From positions 113,015,493-113,079,492 of the forward strand of contig CM023449.1 of assembly GCA_013339765.2 (NCBI GenBank): DNA of 64,000 nt. Reading direction: 5' to 3'. The position numbers and the translations under genes were made by a program. The notes beneath the pieces were generated by a model. The model searched no databases and was not told the DNA's origin. It was given only the letters and a program-made list of their open reading frames with translations. Below, piece by piece: positions 22,500-31,980 of the stretch (position 1 is the first letter of the stretch; each line of letters begins with the position of its first letter). This DNA comes from Haemaphysalis longicornis. Taxonomy: Eukaryota > Arthropoda > Arachnida > Ixodida > Ixodidae.

Positions 22500-23885
22500 A
22501 GGAATCATGGGATCATCTGCTAGAAAGAGTGCTGGGTGTAGTGGAATGTGTTGTCTGTAGGGTTGAGGGAAGTGCTCGCGTCTTGTTGTGTGTAGTGCTT
22601 TGCATGTAAGGAATATGTGTAGTATGGATAGGCCCTCCCCACACCTGCTACACAGGGATCTTGAAGGTTCAGTGAACAGATGGGGGTGTGTCGCGTGTGT
22701 GTGGCCTATCCGTAATCCTGTTAGGGAAACTTCGATTAATCTGTTGTGTGAGTCACTAGTGCATCGTCCTCAGTGTGGTTTTATTATGTGTAACTTGTCT
22801 GTCTGTGTATTCCAGTCGGCATGCCATGTTTTCCGAAGGTGTTGTCTTATGTGTGGCTTGAGGTCAGGGTAGGGTATTGTTATGATGTCGACTGTGTTTG
22901 CAAGTGCAGCCGCGTCGGCCATTTGGTCCGCGGTCTCGTTCACCGCAATTCGAGCATGGCCTGGAACCCAGCACATGGTTAGTTGAAAACATTTAGCATT
23001 TACAGAAATTATGGCATTAACGACAAGATTGACAATGTGGTTTTTTTGGTGGTCTGTGTGAAGACAATGTACGCACAACGCTCAAAGGGTCTGTAAAGAA
23101 GACAGACTTAGGAATCTGTTTTTTAAGAATGCGCTGAACAATGCGTAAACTGCCATATGCTTCTGCTGAGAAGATAGTGCAGTGTTCACTCATGGTTCTG
23201 CAAGAATTAACGTTAGGACCATGAGCGGCGCAAGACACCATAGCTGAAAATTCGGCACATTTATATTTATCCTGCAGGGACAAGAAGTGCTGCAGAATCG
23301 CAGTTCTCGGAACTTTGTTTTTATCCCTTTTAATAAAAGGCAAATCATATATTACAGGCTGAACTTTCCATGGTGGAAAAATGTCAGTAAAAGATGATGT
23401 GCATACATCTAAAAACCCAACGGAAAGACTTGAGGCTTCCTCTCTCACCCTGAGTGAAAAGGTGAAAGAAACAGATGGACGATTTGAGAAGAGCTGGGTT
23501 GTGCATGTATCGTTGAGGACAGGTCTAAAAGTGTGTTTAATCCATGATGAAACCTTAAAAGCGTATAATAAATCTATGTACATTCGCTGATGTTCCAGGC
23601 ACCACTTGTTACATTCAACGTACAGACTCTTGGCCGGGTAGTGCGGAACGCACGAGACGCAAGCCAAAGGCCCAAGTAGAGTACTGGATCAAGAATCTTT
23701 AGTGTTGTTTCTGATGCCGACCCATACACGACACTGTCGTAATCTAACGGAAACCCGACCAAGGCGGTAAAGACCCGGAAAAGTAGTTCTTTGTCGGCTC
23801 CATAGGATTGGTGCAAGAGGACCTTCAGAATGTTTATAGTTTTGAGGTATTTATGTTCAAGCTGTGTAATGTATGAGACGAACAT
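22500..23885 (-). pseudogene. LINE RNase H and C-terminal zinc region, broken
   Basis: At 23885-23600 the connector reads SVVYGSASETTLKILDPV in one frame. RNase H residues follow: EFSAMVSCA and IFSAEAYGSLRIVQR with its Glu, then VFFTDPLSVV with an Asp (23290-23070). A frameshift leads to CWVPGHARIAVNETADQMAD with the late Asp (about 22980-22900). Near 22640-22585, in a shifted frame, LCSRCGEGLSILHIFLTC gives the C-x2-C-x8-H-x4-C motif. The end FALVGLAP lies just before the CAT-rich tail. Confidence 0.75.
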
Positions 23886-23899
23886 GAGTTCTTCATCAA

Positions 23900-25575
23900 A
23901 TACGACACCTAAAAACTTGTGCTACCTTTTTACAGGAATAGATGCACGATAAGGGTAATCTCAGTGTACCCATTAGTGCCGCACTTGCGAGAGAACACAA
24001 CAAAAGTACTTTTGCCCGGGTTTAGTTTAAAACTGGTACGGTCCGCCCAGCCAGCAAGTTTCTTAAAGGAGCCATGAAGAGAAAATACAAGTTGGGTTTA
24101 TTAGAAAGACTGCTTAGTCCCGATAACGATGATGCCAATATCATCGCAATCTTCGAAAAAATAACGGAGATATGAAAGAAAACGTGTGAAGCAGTCGCGA
24201 CCCCCTAGCCGATTTCCCGCAACTGTTCTGTGACGTCACGGAACCTTGTTTGTGCGATTGGCGGCCGCCTAACTGACCTGTCGCGACGACACATGACTGG
24301 ACGTCTGTAATGGGACCTCTATTTCCATTTGACCGCATCACTTGAATGCTAACGTGCAGTTAACGCACTGAAAATTATGTTTTATTGTTGGCCCGTTTGA
24401 CGTCATTCTTGCTCATAACACGTCACTGTGGCGCGCAATTTGAAAGTTTTTAAATAATTCTAGCTTTTTTTTCGTTAAAAAACATCTTTTGGGGCTGTAA
24501 TAGAGCTGAGTGAGATACTGAATTCTAGTTCTTTCAAATTAAATGAAGTTGTATTTTCTCTTCATGGCTCCTTTAACACCGAGCTGTACTTGACGATCGC
24601 AAATTGACAGGTTACAGGATTAAAAATATATTTGTACATCGTCTACATACATTGAACAGAAATAGATGGGGGCAGTGCCTTTCGAAGGGAGTTCATCTTA
24701 ACTCTAAACAATGTCCAGCCTGAAACCCGGCCTTGCAGCAAATCATTTTTCTCCACATGTATCCCGGACAGGGATGACCGAACCTTAACATGAAATGTAG
24801 TCGTGGACATGCAACTAGAAATTGTGTTCAACATGTTACCTGACACACCAAAGGACTTGAGGTCGCTAAGGATGCCGTATCACAAGGCTGTGTCGTAAGC
24901 CTTTTGAAGATCAAAAAACGCCGTAAGACAAAATTGTTTCTGCACGAAGGCAACCTTGATATACGATTCATGAGCGACAAGTTGATCGTTGTTAGATCGC
25001 CCCACCCTGAAGCCTTCCTGCCAGCTCTCGAGAAGACCATTGTACTCCAGAAAGTACACGAACCTCCGGTTTATCATCTTCTCGAGAAGCTTGCACAGCA
25101 GCTGGTCAGGGCGATGGGTCGATAGCTAGCGCAAGAGGAAGGGTCCTTCCCCTCTTTTAGGAAAGCTCTAACTATAGCCTCCCTCCAAGAGTTTGGAATG
25201 TGCCTCAAAAGCCATATTTTGTTGTAGAGGTGTAGGAGTACTTCAAGTGTGTCTGTATGTAGGTGTTGTAACATTGTGTATGTAATGTTGTCTGAGCCTG
25301 GAGCTGAGAGTTTACACGTGCTCAGTGAAGCCAACAGATCACGTAGTGAAACCTGGAAGTTGTAAGAAGTCTGTGATTTGTTGTCACGTAGGGACTTCTT
25401 TACTTCTTTTCACAACAGGCTTTATGTTTAAGAAAAGGTTTGTGTAGTGTGCAGAGCTGGACACGTGTTGAAAGTGTTGTGCTAGTGTGTTATCCTGATC
25501 TAATGTGTCCCCTGTCGTTCTGACCAAGGGTACGCTATGTGTATGTTGTCCTTTAAGTTTACGTATTATATGCAA
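23900..25575 (-). pseudogene. LINE reverse transcriptase, broken
   Basis: Pieces in order on the minus strand: SAPGSDNITYTMLQHL and PNSWREAIV, then SYRPIALTS (25330-25080); YFLEYNGLLESWQEGFRVGR with FFDLQKAYDT, the first catalytic Asp (25077-24880); LQGRVSGWTLF, a degraded form of the PQG block (about 24720); MYVDDVQIYF with the YxDD catalytic pair intact (about 24640); then KKLAGWADRTSFKLNPGKS on the far side of the insert at 24067-24572. Several frame changes and stops are needed to read through. Confidence 0.8.
24067..24572. mobile_element. MITE-like TIR insertion with TTAA (or TA) target duplication
   Basis: Ends AGGAGCCATGAAGAGAAAAT and its exact inverse match over at least 24 bp. TTAA lies on each side (24063-24066 and 24573-24576); the same bases also allow a TA duplication with one more terminal A/T. 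It splits the RT frame of the surrounding LINE precisely: the codons on either side join as VQLGV-KKLAGW. The interior has no coding frame of note. TTAA suggests piggyBac-like, TA suggests Tc1/mariner-like; the sequence alone cannot decide. Confidence 0.88.
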
Positions 25576-25893
25576 TGCATCTCATGCTCGCCCCTCGGTC
25601 CTTCCTGCGTCTGTCCGGCGTTTTCCGCACAGCTGCGCCTCTCCTCTCCTCTCTCCGAAAGCGAACACTCCCTCCAAACAGCTGCGGGTTGGCGCAGCGC
25701 GCTCTCACTCCTTTTCTAAGTGCCGGTGGGCGGCGCTGCGCTCAGCACTGCGCGCGCTGCGCATGTCCAGTACTCTCTCTCTCTCTCTCCGCGCTCTTCT
25801 CTCCTTCGGGCGCTGTGAATATAAATCATCATGCCGCGCTCCGGCGGTCTCGGTCGACGGTAGTCCGCGTTACGCTTGCACTCTCTCGCAGTA

Positions 25894-25922
25894 CTCGACG
25901 ATTGCTTGATGCAATCGTCGAG
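25894..25922 (+). repeat. Perfect 12-bp stem hairpin in E2
   Basis: CTCGACGATTGC, loop TTGAT, GCAATCGTCGAG. The stem is perfect and GC-balanced, which is unusual for a chance hairpin. It lies about 50 bp before an AATAAA word on the plus strand. Confidence 0.8.
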
Positions 25923-26034
25923 CCCCTAACTGTGCACTTTACGGACCACAAGGCACTCATTCTCGTCTGCAATAAAGACCGTACCTGAGCATACGTGTAC
26001 TGCATATGCATTGCATGTTGAAAATAAAAAAGTA

Positions 26035-26158
26035 CGCCCACCTCCCCTTCGTGTGAGAATCCCTGCTATAAGCGTAATCAATACGATGGAAAACGCCAAT
26101 GGAACCCCCCATGAGATGCATTGCATCACACCAGGGTTCCCGCGAGGGGAGGTGGGCG
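26035..26158. repeat. Inverted repeat with TA on both sides inside E2
   Basis: CGCCCACCTCCCC at 26035-26047 is exactly inverted at 26146-26158, with imperfect extension inward, and TA flanks each end. This may be a 124-bp MITE nested in E2, or the true terminal structure of E2; the two readings conflict because E2's right-end homology with E1 lies within it. Confidence 0.5.
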
Positions 26159-26599
26159 TAATTCTTTTCGTGTCCATATCTTGCGTGTGTCTGTGTATGA
26201 ATTTATGGATGTTATGAAGTCGCCCCAACTACCCCGTTTTGCCTCAGGGCGCACGCGCTTTCCCAAGGCCTTTGCCCTTTTAAAAGAAATTAAGTTAGCT
26301 TACGTGGGGTACCTGCGAAGAACACCCCAGGCATTGTTCTGGGCCTGTCGCGCCCGCCTGCAGTCCCCTGCCATCATGGCCTCCTTGGGTTGCGTGGAGC
26401 ACTGGAGGCCTGGGGAAGGAACTTTTCCGCGGCGTGGAAGATGTGCGCCGTCAGTGGTTGGGCAGCTGCTTCAATGTGTAGGTGTGTTATGGTCGTGTGG
26501 TGTAGTTTTGGATGTTTCTGTAAATGGACTCCAGTTCACTCTAGCTTCATTGAACCTGTTATGAGAAGGTGAACTGTTCGGGCCTTTACCTATGTATGC

Positions 26600-27172
26600 T
26601 AATGTGGTTGGGAATCGGTCACTACCGTATGAGTTAGTGCCAACATGTCATTCATGAGATGGAAAGAGTACTGCAGAGCCAATAGCCAAGTCGAGGTGTG
26701 AATAACTGTTGTGTACTATATTATGGTATGTACGCTTGTTTTTATTGAATAGGCATGCTCCCGAAGATGTCAGATATATTTCGATAAGGCAACCTCGGGC
26801 ATCCCTACGAGCAGAGCCCCAAAGAGAGTGATGTGCGTTGAGGTCACCTAAAAGAATGAAAGGTGTGGGTAGCTGATCTACAAGGCCCTCGAAGTCCGAG
26901 CTCGAGAGCTAGAAATCAGGAGGGATGTAAACATAGCATAGTGTTATTTGCCTATTGAAACTTATGTGCTGCAATTGTGTAGTTTGGCACGCCGAGGACT
27001 CTCGGGTAATGATGGCCACACTCCCTGAAGATGTACCACCACCATCCCTGTCCTTCCTAAATACCAGGTAAAAACAAGGCCAAGCATTCAAAAAATTTCT
27101 ATGCTTGGCATTTAAATGTGTTTCTTGTAGACATAGGACACTTGGCTGATTGGAGTGCACTACATCGTACAC
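26600..27172 (-). pseudogene. LINE AP-type endonuclease, broken
   Basis: The first piece reads QPSVLCLQETHLNAK, carrying the catalytic Glu of the LQET motif, then GGGTSSGSVAIIT. After one in-frame TAG at about 26910 the frame continues with FILLGDLNAHHSLWG (the GDxN metal and base contact motif) and then SYSHLDLAIGS, a form of the SDHxxI/LDL end region. This enzyme nicks target DNA to prime reverse transcription. Only one stop separates two well-kept halves, so decay is moderate. Confidence 0.8.
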
Positions 27173-27261
27173 ATCGTCAAGATTTTTCAGACGGCCTTTA
27201 TGAATTGAATTAGGTTTTCTCTTCCTATTATTTAGTGTGAGAGGGACTGGAGTGTGTATGT

Positions 27262-28190
27262 TTATGCGTCGTCTTTCGGGGCTTTGACTCTCGTATTTTC
27301 GATGTAGTCGAGACGCTTTGGCGTTGGGACATGTTCCTTGTGGTGCACCGCAGACAAGAACGGTCCGACGTTCATGTCGTCGTTGGATGTCCTCGGAGTT
27401 ACTGTTTTATCAGGCTCCTTGGACCACGCACTCTTTTGGGCGCACTTTGACTGATCCGCAACAGCCAAGGGTTCAGGAACGCCTCCGATGGCGCCGGCGG
27501 GGCGGTGGGGGTGAGAGCTGCCGCGGGTGCCACCCGTCTCCATCTCCTCCGTGCAATCGCATGTAGTTTGGGATGGAGGATCGGAAGTGGTGGGCGTCGC
27601 ATCACTCCCATCAGACATTGTTGTCTCCACAACCACTGATGGCTCAGCGAGCGGTGTAGAGATGTGATGGGCCGCCAGAGGCAGTCCAGGGGGGGGGGGC
27701 AAGACAAAGCTTGACATCTTGACATGTAAGGCCGGACTGGACATCGCACGAAGCCTGCATTGATATATTCCGGAAGGCTCGACCTGTCAAAGTTAACATG
27801 AGGTGCTTTGTGGGTATTGTTTATCGTCTCAACGTATGGTTTTTAGCCTGACTGCTGTTACGCCCTGACCACGAAGGCCCTTCAGCAAGTCGGCTTCAGT
27901 TTCATTCAGTAGGTCATGTTCGGAGACCACACCCTTGGAGCTGATTTAGACTCCGGTAGGGCGTGACACGAATGGCCACATCGGCGATGCGGGTTTGAGC
28001 AAGAAGTTTATCTGCCTGATCCTGTCTACTGACCTCACCAAGGGTTTCACCGGTTCGTCGTTTTTGGCCTTATGCGACTCTCCAACGATCTCTCAAGAAA
28101 CTTTGAAACAAGAAATACCGACTGTGAAGGAAGACTTTTTGATTGTTCGACCCGTTCATTACACGATGAAGCGAGGGTAGTTGTTCTGTT
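27262..28190 (-). pseudogene. LINE ORF1 (nucleic-acid-binding, gag-like), broken
   Basis: The C-terminal part is open for 160 codons and is Pro/Ser/Thr-rich. Upstream, in other frames, are pieces resembling the ORF1 core: IADVAIRVTPYR near 27975, then KHLMLTL and NISMQASC or VRCPVRPYMSRCQAL near 27760-27700, just before the expected zinc-knuckle region. ORF1 proteins coat the element RNA. At least two frameshifts break it, and the cysteine knuckles are not intact. Confidence 0.6.
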
Positions 28191-28250
28191 TTGGAGGACT
28201 TTAGTTAGGAAGTTGTGGTAAAGAAACTTCTGTGCGGCCCCTTTTCAGGT

Positions 28251-28398
28251 TAAAATGGTTGCAGCGCAAAAACGACGACGGACGAGTGAGGAACAAACGG
28301 GACGAGCGCTCGTCCCGTTTGTTCCTCACTCGTCCGTCGTCGTTTTTGCGCTGCAACCATTTTACTATGTACCAACAAGCCCAACTGGTTCTCAATGA
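28251..28398. mobile_element. Foldback element F1: perfect 114-bp palindrome plus one-sided tail
   Basis: 28251-28307 and 28308-28364 are exact reverse complements with no spacer (57-bp arms, centre gagcgctc). The tail 28365-28398 continues ctatgtaccaacaagcccaa. CCCTTTTCAGGT occurs on both sides (28239-28250 and 28399-28410), consistent with a target duplication of up to 12 bp. Read on the minus strand, the order TTGGTACAT then AGCG then AAAACGACG is shared with elements F2 and F3 in the 35-42 kb array. This argues for a real mobile family, though an assembly inversion can give such perfect arms. Confidence 0.7.
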
Positions 28399-28419
28399 CC
28401 CTTTTCAGGTGCCGCTCAC

Positions 28420-31180
28420 GTTTGTAGGGGGTTTAGAAAATGCCATATTATAATGTAGAAAGCAGAGAACTGGGGTACCTTCTTGGTCTGCCTAACTCTG
28501 ATAGCTGAAGGGGTCCCGGAGTTCCCTGCCTGGTAAACAGACAGGGAGCCCACCCGCCGCAGCTTGACCTGCGCTCCGACGGCCACCGTTTGTGGTTTCT
28601 GCCCTTCACATTAAAACTACTAGCCACGGTAGACTACAGCGTGAGTACGGGGGCTCGGAATCCGCGGTGTCGCCAATACCGTCACCAAGATTACTCAAGG
28701 TGCCCCGGGTGGGGGCGAACCCGGCCTTACACTAGCAGTAAGATACTTACAAATCCGGAGGAACGCAAGCAGTTCTATGTTTATCTGCAAGAACAAAGCT
28801 TGGGTCCTTCCGAGGTTCATTCAGCTAATTCGATAGGAATTATGCTCTATCACAAATTACGATAAGCGTGTTTTGTTTCGTGCACTCCGTGGACTGCGTC
28901 GAGCTTTGCAGGTCATTCTTGTTCACAGAGTGGAAGGGCACTAAGTGTTTTTTTGTTTCTTTATTTTATTTAGGCTAACTCGGACTCAGCCAGTCAGAAA
29001 GCATTGCTTTACGAGGCGGGCGGGAGCGCCATCACGTGGTATTTTTCATATTTCGCGAGGTTTTTTTAGCAGTCAGAACAAATTATTGTGCAATTTGTTC
29101 GTCGCTGAAAATACCGCGGTTAGATGTCTCTCGTGGGTACTTACAATGGCCTCATTGACACTTTAATGATGAGAAGAGTATTTCTATAATAAGATAATTC
29201 ATTACAATTATTGAATTAAGTCTCATTGGCGAAAAAAGAACTGTCCGCAACTCCAGTGTACTCGAAACATTATTCACTAGGTTTTCTTCGAGTAACCCGA
29301 TTGCTCTTTTTTTTAAATGTTGGTGCATGACATCTTGGACTCTCTGTGTAAGGAGTGGACGTTTATGTTTGCGAGAAGATTTCCGCTTAATACTAAGTTT
29401 ATAAGCCTTCCACGGAACATTAGCGAATAAAAACTAACAAGTGGAGTGGGAATGCTAATAAGGGTTGTTTACGCAGCGGCAGCGAAGTTACGCCGCAGAA
29501 ACTACGGCTACGGCACCTTACACCACCCGGAGTAAGTGGACGATGCAGCGTGCAAATCTATTCTTGCTGCGTATGGTAGATGTACCTATTTATGCCTCGC
29601 CACTCGTGTAGAGCTGCTGAACATTGTTATGACAAAGTACAACAATTAGTGTTTCCTTAGATGATCACACTTTACAGCAACATAAGGCATTCTTTGTAAA
29701 GCAAGCAGCTCTTTCTATGAACCTTGCTTGCAAACAGAAACGTCTGCAGTAAGCGGCCTGCCGCCCATTTTGTTCGACTGGTACTGCTTGGTATGGGTGT
29801 TGCATATCTTTCTTGTCCCTTTGAATGACAAACGTACCTGGAACTGCTTTCGTAGCTGATCAAAGGGATGTTTTGTCGACGCCTCACTCCACCTCGTCGA
29901 TCACATCTTGTGCTGCATTCAACGGCAGTGCTTAATGCATGCGCTGTGAAAACAGTACTTATTACATATAAGAGGAACAATGAAATTGAGTTCTATTGAT
30001 TATTCACTGAAGCCGCCATTTTCACCCGACAACAGTCATAGCAAGCATTCTTTATTATTGATTTGTAATTGCACTGCAGCTTCGCACAGCTTTTGTAAAC
30101 TTTTCTTGCGGGGAAGTTCTGTGTATTTATGTTTCCTTCTTGGCGCTACAAATGCTCATTTATTACAGAAACTGTTTCCTCAAAATAATTTCTTGCCATC
30201 GAAATGTCTTTGCTGGAAATAACAGCGAAGTTACAAACAAGTAACCTTAAAATATATCGGTATTGCAAGCTCGGTTTAAAATTTTTGAAAGCGCAAGCAT
30301 GTTTTACGGTAGGGTGATTTATCGTGAATGGACATTATTTTGTGAAAGAAGCTCACACACTGCAAGAAAAAAACACCTTTTTATTTTTTGAAAAAGCCGT
30401 CGATTGAATTCATTTTTGAAACAAAAATGTAGCAGAAAACGTCAGGAATTTATGAAGCGATTAAGCCTGCCGGAATGCTCGCCCACATTGCTTCTATCTT
30501 TGCGGTCAGCATTTAGTTATTCTTATTCAACGCTGCACATTGGTGTGGACATTGTGCTTATACAGATGAGCTCGCTTGTAGCACGCCCTGCCGCTCCCTA
30601 CATCTGGAGTAGTTCTTCCTTTTGAGCATACGATTAGCCTCCAACACTGCTGAAGCCAATCAGTCCGCCTTAATTCTGTAGCCAATTTTCCTCGACTCTA
30701 TGAGCTATAATAAGCGTGAAGGATTTTCCTGGCACTGCATGCCCCTTAGTGGTTAACTATAGCAAAACTGGGTGTATTTCACGCTTAGGTTTCCGCATAG
30801 AGAAAATATCACCCAACATGGATTTTTTAATCTCCCTAATGACCCATTGTCAAAATGAATTACAAAGTTAACTAGCAACGGTCCACACACATCTCGGTAC
30901 TACGCCAGCACCTTCCGAAGATTACCAACCAAATCCAACCGACACAGCGCTTTTTTGCATTGTGGTTTGTAGACATACCATATCACATCACATATTCGTT
31001 CCCGTGCACACTTGGCCCCAAACCATGCGGCACCCAAAAGATCTTAGTACGCGACGGCCACAATCTTTATCCGTTAGACCGGAATCTATCCCTACTTCTC
31101 CAAAACGGGTAGAGATGCTCACCGGCTCCGAAGTTCCGAAAAAAACGCAAAATACTTCCCTGTTTCCAAGTGTAATGAGC
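28420..31180. other. No recognised gene
   Basis: No domain seen. A 91-codon plus frame (28590-28865) spans a GC-richer patch and has no motif. 29000-30900 is AT-rich with short chance frames up to 111 codons. Confidence 0.45.
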
Positions 31181-31184
31181 ATAT

Positions 31185-31369
31185 TGTCATGGGGCGGGAC
31201 AATCGCCGATGCGCGATGGTCCACCACCAAGGATGACGACGAAGAAGAGCTGTGTGCGCGGCGCAGCCAGGCCGGGCTCGGTTATGGCTTGATGTAAATA
31301 GTTCTTCACCATTATGTAAATATATTGCTTCATCGTTACATGGTTCGTGTCATCTGCCGCCACGTTACA
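31185..31369 (+). repeat. 5' LTR of miniature element
   Basis: 185 bp, ending CGTTACA. It differs from the 3' LTR chiefly by about 21 extra bases (tgtgcgcggcgcagccaggc region near 31250). It contains ATGTAAATATAT, a decayed form of the TATA region of the other LTR. Confidence 0.85.
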
Positions 31370-31411
31370 TTTGGTAGACTCTGCGGGTTCCTCATCCTCA
31401 TCCTGGCTGCA

Positions 31412-31436
31412 GCATCGCATCGCATCGCATCGCATC
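31412..31436 (+). repeat. (GCATC)5 pentanucleotide repeat
   Basis: Five exact GCATC units inside the miniature LTR element's interior. Confidence 0.9.
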
Positions 31437-31813
31437 GGGGTGGACACAGCCGCCAAGGACAACGAAGCCGCGCTGGGCCGCCCCAGCACAGTCGCGACCA
31501 GAACAAGACGATGTCCCCCGCCCCGTGTTCCCAAGCCCGAAAGACCCGAAAGAAGAGCAGACGAACCGAGCCGTGTCCTGACAAGCCGAAGATGTGTTCC
31601 CCCGCCCTTCGTCCGACGTGGCTCGAGGACCCTTGGTGCTTCGCCGTGGTTGAAGCCATTGCTGTTCCTGGGCCAGGCATCATCAACGCTGTCATCGTCA
31701 TCCGTGGCAGCCAGTGATTCTTCACGGCATTTTTCATCCCAACACTAATCCGCCTTCAATCGCCATGTTGCCTCGGTGTCGACACCGACGCTCGTCATCG
31801 ACCGGGGAGGTGA

Positions 31814-31976
31814 TGTCACGGGACGGGACAATCCCCGATGCGCGATGGTCCACCACCAAGGGTGACGACGAAGAAGAGCTGGGCTCGGTTATGGGTTGAC
31901 GTAAACAGTTCTTCACCGTTATATAAATATATCGCTTCATCGTTACATGGTTCCTGTCATCTGCCGCTGCGTTACA
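31814..31976 (+). repeat. 3' LTR of miniature element
   Basis: 163 bp, TGTCACGGGACGG to CGTTACA, with TTATATAAATATAT near 31918, a possible TATA box. Confidence 0.85.
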
Positions 31977-31980
31977 ATAT

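Larger units (their letters stand above)
25573..26160. mobile_element. Insert E2, related to E1
   Basis: It lies between two pieces of the LINE frame (TRKIWTR before it and IRKLKGQHTHS after it, minus strand). The left end ATGCAATGCATCTCATGCTC parallels E1's left end, and the right end near 26109 (ATGAGATGCATTGCATCA then CAGGGTTCCCGCG) parallels E1's right end. The interior is CT-rich and CpG-rich with AATATAAAT near 25817, and polyadenylation-like AATAAA words at 25971 and 26023. No coding frame is recognised. Clear target duplications are not seen, so the boundaries may be off by a few bases. Confidence 0.6.
22237..28190 (-). mobile_element. Near full-length fossil LINE (ORF1, EN, RT, RNase H)
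   Basis: Read on the minus strand, the order is ORF1 (28190-27262), endonuclease (about 27172-26600), linker, reverse transcriptase (25575-23900), RNase H and C-terminal zinc motif (23700-22580), and a 3' end with CATCATCATCATC before 22237. This is the complete layout of an RNase H-bearing LINE of the Jockey/I superfamily. It carries several stops and frameshifts and two later inserts: a TIR element at 24067-24572 and insert E2 at 25573-26160. Removing each insert restores continuous reading. It is non-functional and older than the 19.5-kb LINE. The 5' boundary is approximate. Confidence 0.85.
31185..31976 (+). mobile_element. Miniature LTR element (TRIM-like)
   Basis: Two direct repeats, 31185-31369 (185 bp) and 31814-31976 (163 bp), begin TGTCA and end TTACA. 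ATAT lies outside both ends (31181-31184 and 31977-31980), a 4-bp target duplication. Two bases after the first LTR is TGGTAGACTCTGCGGG, a primer-site-like sequence starting TGG; just before the second LTR is GGGGAGG, a polypurine tract. The 444-bp interior holds no gag or pol. These are the marks of a terminal-repeat retrotransposon in miniature, probably moved by a Ty3/gypsy element given the 4-bp duplication; the partner is not visible here. Confidence 0.85.

Noticed and set aside
31325..31748. Overlapping open frames of about 130 codons on both strands
   Set aside because: They cross the LTR and interior of the miniature element, are GC-rich and open in several phases at once, and show no motif.
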